The notes below the pieces were generated by a model. The model saw only the letters and a list, made by a program, of their open reading frames with translations. It did no database searches and was not told the DNA's origin. 41,486 nt of DNA from a virus: positions 1 through 41,486 of the IMG/VR virus record IMGVR_UViG_3300010392_000222; one strand, written 5' to 3'. A program made the translations under genes and the position numbers. Shown here piece by piece: positions 19,098 to 27,397 of this stretch (positions are counted from its first letter, which is position 1; each line of letters begins with the position of its first letter).

Positions 19098-20966
19098 ATG
19101 CTGAATGTCGAACCGAATAACCTGCGGATGGAAGTCGAAAATGCGATCCATATCCGAAAGCTGCACACGGTCATATTTGATGATCTAGTCGCAAACTACG
19201 CAGGAAAGTATTTCCGCGAGGATTGGGACCCAGGACGACCGACCATCGATAAACATGAGTTCGAGTTTCTGGTGAATATCGTTCCGTCCGTCATGGCGAG
19301 CAATCCAGCGGTTTCCGTGAAGTCTCGCCGGCCGAGGGTTCAACGCGAAGTCGTGAAAGCGATGAAGCATGGATTGAATCGCTGGATCAAAGACACGAAG
19401 TTCAAACAAACGGTAGAGCCGTCGGTCATCGATGCGGTATTCAAGTTCGGCGCGATGCTCATCACGATGGAGCCAATGCCAGGGTATGAGAGCAAGGAAA
19501 CCCCCCCTCTCAGACCAGCTCTTACGCGAATCAGTCCCAAGCGATTTTTCATGGATCCGACAGCAGAACGACCGGAGCTTGCGAGATTCATGGGGCATAT
19601 ATCGATTCGGGACCGCGACGATCTAATCAACGCCAAAGACTTCGAGGGGAAGCCCAAGTATGACAAGGCAGCGATCGAAGCTCTCGGAGGCCCGGATGAT
19701 GAGATCGCATCCTCGACCCTCGCGGAGTACATCCACGATCTAGGGGTGACGGTTGACCGGGACCAGGTCATCACGGCCGAGATATTCGTCCCAGAGACCC
19801 AGATGATTTATTCGATCGGGTTCTCATCCACCAACGACGAAAAGAAGAAGGTGGGCAAGTATCTACGCAAGCCGCGCCGATACTTCGGACACCCTCGAGG
19901 ACCCTACATCCTGTTCGGATTCCACATCGTCCCGGATCAGGTCTATCCGCTCTCCCCCCTTTGCGTGACGGCGGAGATCGTTGAGGAGCTCAACGCACAC
20001 TCCGACCAGCTCCGCAGGCAGGCGGACACCCAAAGAAATCTCGTCCTGGTCGATGGAACCAATGCCCCGCTCGTCGATGCGATCAAAAATTTTGCGGATG
20101 GGACAGTCGCGTCTCTCCCAAACTTCGATCGGAATGCGTTTGCGGAGGTCTCGCTCGGCGGATCATCGGCGACCCAGCTCGATTATGTTGCGGGTTTGCG
20201 TGAACAGGTGGACAGACAATCGGGTCTCACCGACATTCAACGCGGCGTCGTCACCGGGGACGCAACTGCAACAGAGTCGAAGCTGGCAGCCGCGGCGTCG
20301 TCGGGTCGGGTCCAGTCGATGAAGGACAAGATTCGGGATTCGGTGATTCAGATCCTCGAGAATGTCGCCTATCTCATGTTCGAATCCAAAAACATCGTAT
20401 TCCCGATCAGTCAAGAGAAGTCGGAGAAGATGGTGTTCAACGGGATCGGGGCGGAATCTCCGTTTTCGATGGAGGGCGAGGATGAGGAGGATCTCTTGTT
20501 CTTCGGCGGCAAGCAGGAGGGTCAAGAGGACTTTAGTTTCTGGGATCTCGAGCTCGAGATTGAGCCGTACAGCATGGAGCAAGTCAATGAAGCGGTCTTG
20601 CAGAAGCGGATGGAAACCGCGTTCATGCTCGTCACCAAAGCCGCTCCGATGATGATGCAATACCCGTTTATCAACTGGCCCGAGTTGTTCGACGACTACT
20701 TCCAGCAGCTCAATATCAGCGACGGCCGCAAGTATGTCAATTTTGAGATGCTCATGCAGATGCTCGGGATCAAGTACGGACCCGGAGCTCTCAGCGACAT
20801 TCCTGGGATCGATGGATCTCCCCCTGTTGATCTCGCGTCGTTCTTCTCGAAAGGCGGCGGCGCTGGCGTAGATGCGGGACTCCCGACGGCGGGCGTTCCC
20901 CAGGGGCAAGCTACCGGAGAGGGTGCGGGTGAGCTCGCAGGTCTCTTAGGATCAGCGGTCGCGTGA
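19098..20966 (+). CDS. Portal (head-to-tail connector) protein
   Basis: A 622-residue protein just downstream of terminase, as expected for the portal. It forms the twelve-subunit ring at the capsid vertex through which DNA is pumped. Seen in it are an N-terminal helical region with NYAGKYFREDW and PSVMASNP, the segment ISPKRFFMDPTAE typical of podovirus and myovirus portals, a stem-like region, and the ATATESKLAAAASSGRVQSMKD block (TATE-type motif) followed by a long helix. The C-terminal 60 residues are Gly/Ala-rich and probably disordered. The start is the ATG at 19098; a TTG four codons earlier is less likely. High confidence from order and motifs. Confidence 0.85.
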   Translation: MLNVEPNNLRMEVENAIHIRKLHTVIFDDLVANYAGKYFREDWDPGRPTIDKHEFEFLVNIVPSVMASNPAVSVKSRRPRVQREVVKAMKHGLNRWIKDTKFKQTVEPSVIDAVFKFGAMLITMEPMPGYESKETPPLRPALTRISPKRFFMDPTAERPELARFMGHISIRDRDDLINAKDFEGKPKYDKAAIEALGGPDDEIASSTLAEYIHDLGVTVDRDQVITAEIFVPETQMIYSIGFSSTNDEKKKVGKYLRKPRRYFGHPRGPYILFGFHIVPDQVYPLSPLCVTAEIVEELNAHSDQLRRQADTQRNLVLVDGTNAPLVDAIKNFADGTVASLPNFDRNAFAEVSLGGSSATQLDYVAGLREQVDRQSGLTDIQRGVVTGDATATESKLAAAASSGRVQSMKDKIRDSVIQILENVAYLMFESKNIVFPISQEKSEKMVFNGIGAESPFSMEGEDEEDLLFFGGKQEGQEDFSFWDLELEIEPYSMEQVNEAVLQKRMETAFMLVTKAAPMMMQYPFINWPELFDDYFQQLNISDGRKYVNFEMLMQMLGIKYGPGALSDIPGIDGSPPVDLASFFSKGGGAGVDAGLPTAGVPQGQATGEGAGELAGLLGSAVA

Positions 20967-20996
20967 TTCGACATCGTTTGTCGAGTCTGGTATGGT
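20967..20996 (+). promoter_or_regulatory. Sigma-70-like promoter after the portal gene
   Basis: TTCGAC (20967-20972), 18 bases and TATGGT (20991-20996) precede the small basic gene at 21038. Confidence 0.45.
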
Positions 20997-21037
20997 ACAG
21001 ATGAACCGAAACACACTTTGCAGCAAAGGAGCAAGAC

Positions 21038-21181
21038 ATGGCGAACTATGAAAGCGGCGGCGGAATGGGTGGGCGACGCAAACCCAAGAGCACCAAACGG
21101 ACCACGAAGCGAGTTACCACCGTCAAAAAATCGGGTGGGCGGACTGGATCAACCGTGAAAAAGACTCGCAAATCACGATAA
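21038..21181 (+). CDS. Small, very basic protein (47 residues)
   Basis: An ORF of 47 codons with AAAGGAGCAAG six bases before the ATG. After a Gly-rich start (ESGGGMGG) about 40% of residues are Lys or Arg, with Thr, Ser and Gly in between; there is no hydrophobic core. It should be disordered and bind DNA or RNA, possibly packaged with the genome or helping capsid assembly. It has its own promoter-like sequence and a terminator directly downstream. The length is short, but signals on both sides support it. Confidence 0.7.
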   Translation: MANYESGGGMGGRRKPKSTKRTTKRVTTVKKSGGRTGSTVKKTRKSR

Positions 21182-21214
21182 TCACCCGTCAAATCAAAAT
21201 AGACCTTTGACAAG

Positions 21215-21248
21215 ACCCCCGATCAAGCATGATGCACGATCGGGGGTT
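21215..21248 (+). terminator. Intrinsic terminator
   Basis: A perfect 10-bp stem ACCCCCGATC / GATCGGGGGT with a 13-base loop is followed by TATTCTTT. The T tract is interrupted, so some read-through to the gene at 21260 is likely. Confidence 0.8.
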
Positions 21249-21259
21249 ATTCTTTGGGC

Positions 21260-21658
21260 ATGTCGATATACCCATACACAAACGCAGCCGGCGAGGAGCG
21301 GGAGATCGTCGAGCCGATGAGCAATGCCCCGCCCGAGTTTGTTCGATTCGATGATGAGGGGAACTGGATACCCGTCGATGATGAGCATTCCGAGGAGGAT
21401 GGAGTCTGGTCTCGCGTGTACGGAGCTGGGCATGTAGGTCTCAATATCCCCGATTTCGTATGCAAAGCGGGGAAAGATGGTCTCCCGGTCTCGGTCTCGT
21501 CACCAAGAAAGACGGGTGGGGTCCCGAGGAAAATCGGTCGGCATACTGTCATGGAGCACAAGGACGGCACGATCACGAATAGAGTGGGTCAGCCGATCAT
21601 CGATAGCAACGCAGCAGCCAGGAACAACGCGGCGCGAACAGGAATGGAGCTCGACTAA
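21260..21658 (+). CDS. Cys-less FmdB-like protein
   Basis: A 132-residue protein starting at ATG 21260, only 12 bases after the terminator stem; the upstream TTG at 21254 is an alternative and no strong ribosome site is seen. The layout recalls phage proteins with an FmdB-type zinc ribbon: MSIYPYT at the start, then REIVEPMSNAPP, and a C-terminal half VSVSSPRKTGGVPRKIGRHTV ... VEHKDGT-like and DSNAAARNNAA. In those relatives the first part has CxxC pairs; here they are absent (the single Cys is in FVCKAG), so zinc binding is lost. Function unknown. The stop overlaps the next start (TAATG). Confidence 0.65.
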   Translation: MSIYPYTNAAGEEREIVEPMSNAPPEFVRFDDEGNWIPVDDEHSEEDGVWSRVYGAGHVGLNIPDFVCKAGKDGLPVSVSSPRKTGGVPRKIGRHTVMEHKDGTITNRVGQPIIDSNAAARNNAARTGMELD

Positions 21659-22584
21659 TGGAAGGCCAGAAACTAATGAAGCACAGCAAGCACCTAATCA
21701 ACTGTCCCGTACATGTTACAACGATGGAGTGGGCGCGACCCGACATCCCGCGAGCTGGGATCATCACTGGATACGGAGCAAAAGAAGGGCTTTTCAATGT
21801 CGCGGTATTCTCCGATCACTCGCTCGACATCCGCATCGGCAAGTCTCCGATTCTCTATGTGAACAATGTCCTGGTCGTGGATGACGACGACGATACCCCC
21901 GTCGGCGTGCATCAGTACGCGAGGATCTATCAGCAACCAATGTCCACGCAGATTCTTCGCCATATCGACCAGCTCTACAAATCCATCGGAGCGCCGGCCG
22001 AACCCGAGCAACCCGAGGAGCTCGAGAAGGTCGAGGATGATTCAAACGACAAGGTCGAGGATGATTCAAACGACAAGGTCGAAGATGATTCAAACGACAA
22101 GGTCGAAGATGATTCAAACGAGAAGGTCGAAGATGATTCAAACGAGAAGGTCAAGGACCCGGAGGGCGACGGCAAGCATCCACCGCTTCCGGCGGGGACT
22201 CCGATCCAGAAGCTCCAAAAGAGCCCCGCATTCGAGCCGATCGCAGCAATCGAGGGGATCTTCTCCACCGAGACGGGAGATAATGAGCTCTCGATCACCA
22301 TCGATGACGATGAGAAGCCGATCGCGAGAATCACCTGGAAAGATCCGCCGGCGGGCCGTGCGCTTGTGACGGAGCCGTTTGGGTTCACGATCAAGTTTCG
22401 AGACAGCGGCGGACGATGCTCGAGGACGATGGGGCTCAATGTCCCTCGACCAGAGAAGCTCAAACCGATCCTCGAGTGTGTCGCAGGCGCGATCAAATCA
22501 GCGATGGAAGCGGATCTAGGAGACTTCGGAAGCTCCACGGAGAACATGACCGAGTGGGTCAACAAAGCCGTAGCGTTCTCATAA
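21658..22584 (+). CDS. Hypothetical protein with five 8-residue acidic repeats
   Basis: A 308-residue protein overlapping the previous stop by one base. Residues 1-120 form an alpha/beta region with a DDDDD turn; residues 124-163 are five tandem copies of KVEDDSN(D/E); residues 180-300 form a second domain, beta-rich (ELSITIDDDEKPIARITW, GFTIKFRDSGG) with a helical end. The repeat is a hinge-like acidic linker. I do not recognise either domain. Position between portal and scaffold suggests a virion or assembly role, but many phages place unrelated small genes here. Confidence 0.75.
   Translation: MEGQKLMKHSKHLINCPVHVTTMEWARPDIPRAGIITGYGAKEGLFNVAVFSDHSLDIRIGKSPILYVNNVLVVDDDDDTPVGVHQYARIYQQPMSTQILRHIDQLYKSIGAPAEPEQPEELEKVEDDSNDKVEDDSNDKVEDDSNDKVEDDSNEKVEDDSNEKVKDPEGDGKHPPLPAGTPIQKLQKSPAFEPIAAIEGIFSTETGDNELSITIDDDEKPIARITWKDPPAGRALVTEPFGFTIKFRDSGGRCSRTMGLNVPRPEKLKPILECVAGAIKSAMEADLGDFGSSTENMTEWVNKAVAFS
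22027..22146 (+). repeat. 24-bp tandem repeat, five copies
   Basis: Units start at 22027, 22051, 22075, 22099 and 22123 and encode KVEDDSND/E. The copies differ at only two positions (GAG/GAA and GAC/GAG), which shows recent expansion by slippage or recombination. Copy number may vary among relatives. Confidence 0.95.
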
Positions 22585-22597
22585 AAAAATCATCATA

Positions 22598-22627
22598 TTG
22601 GCATACCGGCGACAATCCCGATATGCT
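22598..22627 (+). promoter_or_regulatory. Sigma-70-like promoter for the capsid genes
   Basis: TTGGCA (22598-22603), an 18-base spacer and TATGCT (22622-22627) stand in the gap before the scaffold gene. This is the best two-part promoter in the window. A TTTGACCA-GTG leader fragment joins the start codon at 22688. Confidence 0.6.
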
Positions 22628-22687
22628 ATGAACGAAAGCGGAGGAGTCGGACGGTCCGATCACCCTCTCGTTTCTGGAGTTTGACCA

Positions 22688-23656
22688 GTGGCAACACCCG
22701 AAGGAACCATTGAAGAAACCAGCCAATCCGCCGATCCTGCGGCAATAGTCGCGGATGGGATGTCCATCGATGAGCGTTCATCACTTGCTTTCAAGCAACT
22801 CGAAACCGGAGCCGACCCCAAAGTCGTCAACAAGGGTTTCAACGCACCATTCAAAGATGACAAGACGGATTCAAAGGCAGACGCAACGGACACTCCCGAG
22901 GAGGCCACTGGAACCACCGACGCAGCATCAAAGCCGGATTCGAAATCCGGGGACGATCAGCGGCGGACCGATCTAGCGATCGCGCGGCGTTCCCTTTTGA
23001 GGGATGGATGGTCAGAAAAGAATCTAGACGCTCTTAGCGAGGATGCAATCCTCGAGATGGGGCCGAAGCGATCGGAAGCTCAGGCAGCGATCGATCGACG
23101 ATTCTCGGAGACTGGAAAGAAGCCAAACGACGCAGACGCCACCGAAGTATCCGAGACCGACGCCGATGACCTGTTCAACGAAGTACGCGAGTATGACGAC
23201 GAGCTGGGATCGAAGGCCGAAGCAAGATACAGGGATGTGGTGAAGGAAAGGGACAATCTCAAAAATGAGATCGTCCGGGTGAGATTCCAGGCCGTCGTTG
23301 AGCAAGCGAAATCCGAGTTCCCAGAGCTCAAGGATCAAGCGAAGCTCGACAGCGTCATCGCCAAAGCCAAGACACTCGCAGCGAGCAACGCCTATACCAC
23401 GGCGGAAGAAGCGTTCGAAGATGCGTGTAAACTTTGCTTAGGTGCTGAACGAGAACAGGCAGCCCAGCAACGACTCCTAGACAGCAACCGCTCCGAGCGA
23501 AACGGACAGATTGACAACTCGACCGACATCGACCCCGAAACGCAGCCAATGACCGAGGACCAAATCCAGTCCCTCTCATACAAGCTGCTGACGGTTCAAG
23601 GGTTGGACCCCGAGCAAGTCAATCGCCGAATCTCGAAGATCCCGAGAGCTGACTAA
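22688..23656 (+). CDS. Probable capsid scaffolding protein
   Basis: A 322-residue protein with a GTG start preceded by CTGGAG. It lies directly before the major capsid gene and has the composition of scaffolds: no Trp core, highly charged, Asp/Glu/Lys/Ala-rich. The N-terminal 100 residues are disordered (KDDKTDSKADATDTPEEATG), the middle carries a long coiled-coil (ELGSKAEARYRDVVKERDNL to VVEQAKSEFPEL), and the C-terminus has a helix pair (QIQSLSYKLLTVQG, NRRISKIPRAD) that may bind coat protein. Scaffolds guide coat assembly and then leave. No protease motif is seen. Identification rests on place and composition. Confidence 0.75.
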   Translation: MATPEGTIEETSQSADPAAIVADGMSIDERSSLAFKQLETGADPKVVNKGFNAPFKDDKTDSKADATDTPEEATGTTDAASKPDSKSGDDQRRTDLAIARRSLLRDGWSEKNLDALSEDAILEMGPKRSEAQAAIDRRFSETGKKPNDADATEVSETDADDLFNEVREYDDELGSKAEARYRDVVKERDNLKNEIVRVRFQAVVEQAKSEFPELKDQAKLDSVIAKAKTLAASNAYTTAEEAFEDACKLCLGAEREQAAQQRLLDSNRSERNGQIDNSTDIDPETQPMTEDQIQSLSYKLLTVQGLDPEQVNRRISKIPRAD

Positions 23657-23690
23657 AGCGACGCAGGGCCGCCGATACCGGAGGCCAACA

Positions 23691-24806
23691 ATGCCAGCAC
23701 TTACCACTTTCCAAGATTTTGTTATTGCGACCGATCAGAAGGTCATCACCCCATCAACCAAGATTCTCAATGAAGCCGTCAAGAACACCTATATCCTCAA
23801 ATCAGCTCAGCGCGGACGCGGAGATGATGAGTTGATGCAGGGCGGTTCTTCGCTCGTTGACATGATCCAGCTCACGGACAACGGATCTTTCCAGTTCTAT
23901 GTTCCGTACCAAGATTTGAACGCAACTGCAACCGATACCATGACCAAAATCTCGGTCCAATGGCGTTTTGCGGTCGGGTACTATGTTTGGTCGGACGAGG
24001 AGGTCGAGCTCAACGAAGGCGACCAGGAAGCCACCTACAAGAAGCTGCTCAAGTCCAAGAAACAAGCGTGCAACACTTCGACATTCAACGGTATGGAAGA
24101 TGCTGTCTGGGCATTCCCGAGCGCGTCCAATATGGAAGCGACCGCCGGGGAGGTCCCATACTCGATTCCTGCGTTCATCGATGAGATCGGGACGGATCAC
24201 CACTGGCCCGGATTCACGAATATCATGGGCGTCGATCCTGACTTGGAGGATCGTTGGAGAAACAAGATTTCCCGATACAACTCGGCGGATCCGTTCGACG
24301 AGCTCGACGGCATCGTCGCGGCGTTCGATGATATGTGGTTGAGCGTTCGATTTGAGAGCCCGGAAACCGCGTCGGACTACTTCGAAAACGACATGTTGAA
24401 CAAGATGAAAATCCTGACCAACAAAGACGGCGTCAAGAAGTACAAAGCGAATCTCCGAGCTCTGAATGACCGCACCGTCACCCCGCAGGATGCTGCGTAC
24501 AACGACCCGACCTACTCGGGTGTCCCGGTGAAGTACATTTCTACGCTGGATACGGCGCTTCTCGATCAAGAAGCAGCATCGACGACTCCGTCAGCTTGGG
24601 CCGATGGAGCTCCGCGATACTACTTCCTCAACTTCTCGTTCCTGTACCCGATCTACCACTCGAAACGGTACATGAAATCCACCAATCCGATGAACGATGT
24701 CAAGCAGCCGTTCTCCTGGGTTGTCTACAAAAACACCTACTACAACTGGTTCTGTCGCTCGCGTCAGCGTCAAGGTATCGTGACTCCTGTTGGATTCGCT
24801 GCCTAA
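23691..24806 (+). CDS. Major capsid protein
   Basis: A 371-residue protein with GGAGGCC upstream of the ATG. It follows the scaffold and precedes a decoration candidate and the tail adaptor, the standard place of the coat gene, and has the expected size and even, unbiased composition of a coat protein with HK97-type fold. There are many aromatics, helical N-terminal part (STKILNEAVKNTYILKSAQ), an E-loop-like stretch (GGSSLVDMIQLTDNGSFQFY), and a beta-rich end with YYFLNFSFLYPIYH and GIVTPVGFAA. The subfamily is not recognised. Codon usage here is the most regular of the window, consistent with high expression. Confidence 0.85.
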   Translation: MPALTTFQDFVIATDQKVITPSTKILNEAVKNTYILKSAQRGRGDDELMQGGSSLVDMIQLTDNGSFQFYVPYQDLNATATDTMTKISVQWRFAVGYYVWSDEEVELNEGDQEATYKKLLKSKKQACNTSTFNGMEDAVWAFPSASNMEATAGEVPYSIPAFIDEIGTDHHWPGFTNIMGVDPDLEDRWRNKISRYNSADPFDELDGIVAAFDDMWLSVRFESPETASDYFENDMLNKMKILTNKDGVKKYKANLRALNDRTVTPQDAAYNDPTYSGVPVKYISTLDTALLDQEAASTTPSAWADGAPRYYFLNFSFLYPIYHSKRYMKSTNPMNDVKQPFSWVVYKNTYYNWFCRSRQRQGIVTPVGFAA

Positions 24807-24825
24807 TCACCGTCCTGGTCTGGTG

Positions 24826-24857
24826 CCGGCGCGTAGGGTGTGAGCTCTACGCGCCGG
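24826..24857 (+). other. Perfect 11-bp hairpin between capsid and decoration genes
   Basis: CCGGCGCGTAG / CTACGCGCCGG with a 10-base loop lies in the 110-base gap after the major capsid gene. It has no T tract, so it is more likely to lower transcription partly or protect the capsid mRNA 3' end than to terminate. Confidence 0.6.
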
Positions 24858-24915
24858 GGCCGTTTCAACACGACTCGGGGCGGATCCGTTCGCTCCCAAC
24901 CAAAGGAAACACACA

Positions 24916-25428
24916 ATGTCAAGCAAGAATATCACTCGCGTAGGCGATTCCATCGAACGCCAAACGATCAAGGCATACAACCGCTCAGGGGCAACCCGCA
25001 AAAAGGGCGACATTCTCATGGCGGATCTTCTGATGACCGCGACCGAGACCACAAGCATCGTTCTCGGGGATGAAGCCAATGTCCTCGCGAATCTCGTCGT
25101 CCCAGCGACGGCAGGGCTCGCCACTTTCCCGATGTATGTGCTCCTCGATGACACCGTCGCGGACAACAAGATCGGTGAATGGCTCGTAAGCGGACCAATG
25201 GCGGAAATCTCGGCGCGTGACGACGATGTCGCGACCACTGATGTTGATGCCGGCGACGGTATCGCGATCCTCAATGGTCAGCACGACGCGGAGGCGTGGA
25301 CAACCGGAAACCGAGTTCTCGGGACATGGTTGGAAGATGCAGCCGCTTCCGGTTCTGATGGTGACGCAACTACCAAACGAGGGATTTGGTGGGGCGGTAT
25401 CCCTGGAGCTGGAACGATCTCCGGCTAA
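24916..25428 (+). CDS. Putative capsid decoration (cement) protein
   Basis: A 170-residue protein with AAAGGAAAC upstream. It is beta-rich with few charges: RVGDSIERQTIKAYNRSG, a central hydrophobic run (ANLVVPATAGLATFPMYVLLDD), then acidic and Gly-rich segments ending KRGIWWGGIPGAGTISG. Place directly after the coat gene and the small-residue, DxxAxG-like beta pattern match proteins that bind the outside of expanded capsids. No specific family is recognised, so this call rests mainly on order. Confidence 0.6.
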   Translation: MSSKNITRVGDSIERQTIKAYNRSGATRKKGDILMADLLMTATETTSIVLGDEANVLANLVVPATAGLATFPMYVLLDDTVADNKIGEWLVSGPMAEISARDDDVATTDVDAGDGIAILNGQHDAEAWTTGNRVLGTWLEDAAASGSDGDATTKRGIWWGGIPGAGTISG

Positions 25429-25440
25429 TCGGACAAATCC

Positions 25441-25474
25441 AAAGCACGGTCGGGGAAGCTCGATCGTGCTTTTT
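25441..25474 (+). terminator. Intrinsic terminator
   Basis: An 8-bp stem AAAGCACG / CGTGCTTT with extra TCG/CGA pairs inside is followed by TT. It ends the head-gene unit 12 bases after the decoration gene and shortly before the adaptor gene. Confidence 0.8.
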
Positions 25475-25493
25475 CGGGCAATGGAGGTAGATC

Positions 25494-26219
25494 ATGCGGA
25501 CAACTCAGGATTATCTCGACATGATGGGTCACTCGCTGGGCAAGACGCCGGATTCGAGGCACAAGCTCATCGACACGCTCAACGACGCGGGGCGGGCGCT
25601 TGTCAATGCCCATGAATGGACATGGAAAACAAGGTCTGGGAAGGTGCTCGAGCTGGTTGCGGGTCAAGACTATGTCGATCTCCCGGCGGACTTCGGGGCG
25701 GTTCTCAGCGTGACGAGCGTTGGGGGATCCCCGATCTCTATTCACTTGACGAGCATCGAGGACATAGCGATGCGGAGAGCGTGGGACAACTACGACTCCC
25801 TGAACCTGTTTATCGCGTTCGAATCTGGATCCGAGGGGTTGACGGATGAAGATGGGGTCGTCGAGAACCAAGCGCCGGTCTGGCCTACTCCAGCGTCCGC
25901 TCGATCCGATCTCCGGCTCGCATACCGGAGCAAGTGGGTTGACCTCGAATCCGAGGACCCGGACCGCGTGCCGGTCATCCCCCGCGACTGGGAGCGTTCC
26001 TTGATGCTGTTCGCAAACGCCTTTGCGTGGGACATCGAGAACAAGACGGATCCATACGAGAATCAAGCTCTGTTTGGACCGACTGGAGAGATTCAGCGAC
26101 TCATTATCCTCGATGCGGGGAAGCAGCAGAATCATGGGCGACCATCCCATAGCGTTATGGCGAGAAGCAGGACGGCGCAGGCCCGAAGGCCCTTTAGCCG
26201 TATAAATCCACCCACTTGA
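25494..26219 (+). CDS. Tail adaptor / tail tubular protein A-like (head-tail connector)
   Basis: A 241-residue protein with ATGGAGGTAG before the ATG. The pattern LIDTLNDAGRALVNAHEWTWKTRSG (short helix, then Trp-rich turn) and DYVDLPADFGAVLSV is characteristic of the T7 gp11-like adaptors that sit under the portal and join it to the nozzle. RLAYRSKW, PVIPRDWERSLMLFANAFAW and a long C-terminal helix follow; the basic end (RTAQARRPFSR) is disordered. The place upstream of the nozzle-like gene fits. This is one of the main grounds for calling the phage a podovirus. Confidence 0.75.
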   Translation: MRTTQDYLDMMGHSLGKTPDSRHKLIDTLNDAGRALVNAHEWTWKTRSGKVLELVAGQDYVDLPADFGAVLSVTSVGGSPISIHLTSIEDIAMRRAWDNYDSLNLFIAFESGSEGLTDEDGVVENQAPVWPTPASARSDLRLAYRSKWVDLESEDPDRVPVIPRDWERSLMLFANAFAWDIENKTDPYENQALFGPTGEIQRLIILDAGKQQNHGRPSHSVMARSRTAQARRPFSRINPPT

Positions 26220-26236
26220 CACCAAAGGAGATACAG

Positions 26237-26842
26237 ATGCCACACTCACTAGAAACAAAGCGACTCATCGACGGGGCGCTAAACACACCATCCCGAACCT
26301 CATGCAATGACCTGGTTCTGAATCGTTCTGGGACCGACCAGTTTGTCAGCAATGCCGAGATGAACATGATCCATACTCGGGTCGTGCTCGGTGCTGATCT
26401 CACGCTCGTCTCGTCGGTCGATAATGCGGCGAAGGGCGGGGGCGCAAAGCTGTTCGACTTCCCAGCGGGATACATTACGATCTTCAACGCTCGAATCGAG
26501 GGAACGCTCTCGACATCGGTTTCGGATCTCACATCCACAGCCGGCGAGATTGGGCTCGGAACCGTCGTCGGTACTGGTGCCGTCGCGGTGCTCGGCGGGA
26601 CATCGACATTCGAGGACATCCTCGAGGGCGCCCGACCAGCTCTCGGGAACATGACGGCGGGGAACGATCTCGCTGTCAAAGCTGGCGGAACCCTGAGAAC
26701 CGCGAGCGTCGGGACATTCTCGGCGGCGGCGTCGTGCTTCTTGAACCTCGCTTCAACCTGGGGCAATGTCGCATCGGCGGCGGATGTCGTCATCAAGAGC
26801 GGAGCTGTCATCGATATTTACTGGTCGATCGCGGAGGCGTAA
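26237..26842 (+). CDS. Beta-rich virion protein, paralogue A
   Basis: A 201-residue protein starting at ATG 26237 after GGAGATAC. Most of it is built of short Val/Thr/Ala/Gly-rich strands with no charged core, like tail or head-fibre shells. The segment GEIGLGTVVGTGAVAVLGG and following STFEDILEG recur almost unchanged in the gene at 27398. The rest of the two proteins is only loosely alike, but both share KLFDFPAG / KLLDFPAG and end with an acidic-aromatic strand. They are a duplicated pair around an unrelated gene. Function unknown; a structural part of tail or capsid is likely from position. Confidence 0.75.
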   Translation: MPHSLETKRLIDGALNTPSRTSCNDLVLNRSGTDQFVSNAEMNMIHTRVVLGADLTLVSSVDNAAKGGGAKLFDFPAGYITIFNARIEGTLSTSVSDLTSTAGEIGLGTVVGTGAVAVLGGTSTFEDILEGARPALGNMTAGNDLAVKAGGTLRTASVGTFSAAASCFLNLASTWGNVASAADVVIKSGAVIDIYWSIAEA

Positions 26843-26845
26843 ACA

Positions 26846-27385
26846 ATGGCGTCGTCCGATCGATTCGCGTCTATTGACGAGCATGTCGCCCAGGTCTCGA
26901 GACTTGGGCTTACTGCGTTATCGAATCCATCGATCGAATCTGAAACAACGCATGTCGCTGGCGGGTTCGTTCGTTCGGTGCTCACATTCACCAAAGATTT
27001 CGATCTAGCGGGACCAACGAGCGGCCGTCGCGATGTCCCAATCCCCATGATTCGACTTGGTCGGACCACAAGGGCGGTTATCAAGGCGGCGACTTTCGTT
27101 GGGAATGTTCAGCTCGAGATCCCGGCGGTGACGAGTATCTTTGGATTCTCTCTCGGTTCATCCTCGAGCTCGGTCGATGATCTTCATGCACCAAGCGAGT
27201 CACTCCTGGCAACGGGAACCGACACGCGAAGGATAATCGAGCTGTACACATATGGGGCGTCTGGGGTCGTTTCGTTCTCGACCATGTACCTCAATCTGGT
27301 TTATGTAGCACTCGCACCATCGAACGGGGCGAAGATTCTCAAAGGGACGAAGCTGGTTTTGATCTGGCTTCCAATCAACACATAG
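26846..27385 (+). CDS. Hypothetical virion protein
   Basis: A 179-residue protein starting three bases after the previous stop, with GCGGAGGCG upstream. It is beta-rich with Ser/Thr-rich loops (FGFSLGSSSSSVDDLHAP) and a hydrophobic C-terminal strand (TKLVLIWLPINT). It sits between the two paralogues 26237 and 27398, and could be their partner in one structure. No family is recognised. Confidence 0.75.
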   Translation: MASSDRFASIDEHVAQVSRLGLTALSNPSIESETTHVAGGFVRSVLTFTKDFDLAGPTSGRRDVPIPMIRLGRTTRAVIKAATFVGNVQLEIPAVTSIFGFSLGSSSSSVDDLHAPSESLLATGTDTRRIIELYTYGASGVVSFSTMYLNLVYVALAPSNGAKILKGTKLVLIWLPINT

Positions 27386-27397
27386 GAGCACTGAACA

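Noticed and set aside
22027-22146. CRISPR array
   Set aside because: The repeats are contiguous without spacers, in frame, and code for an acidic linker.
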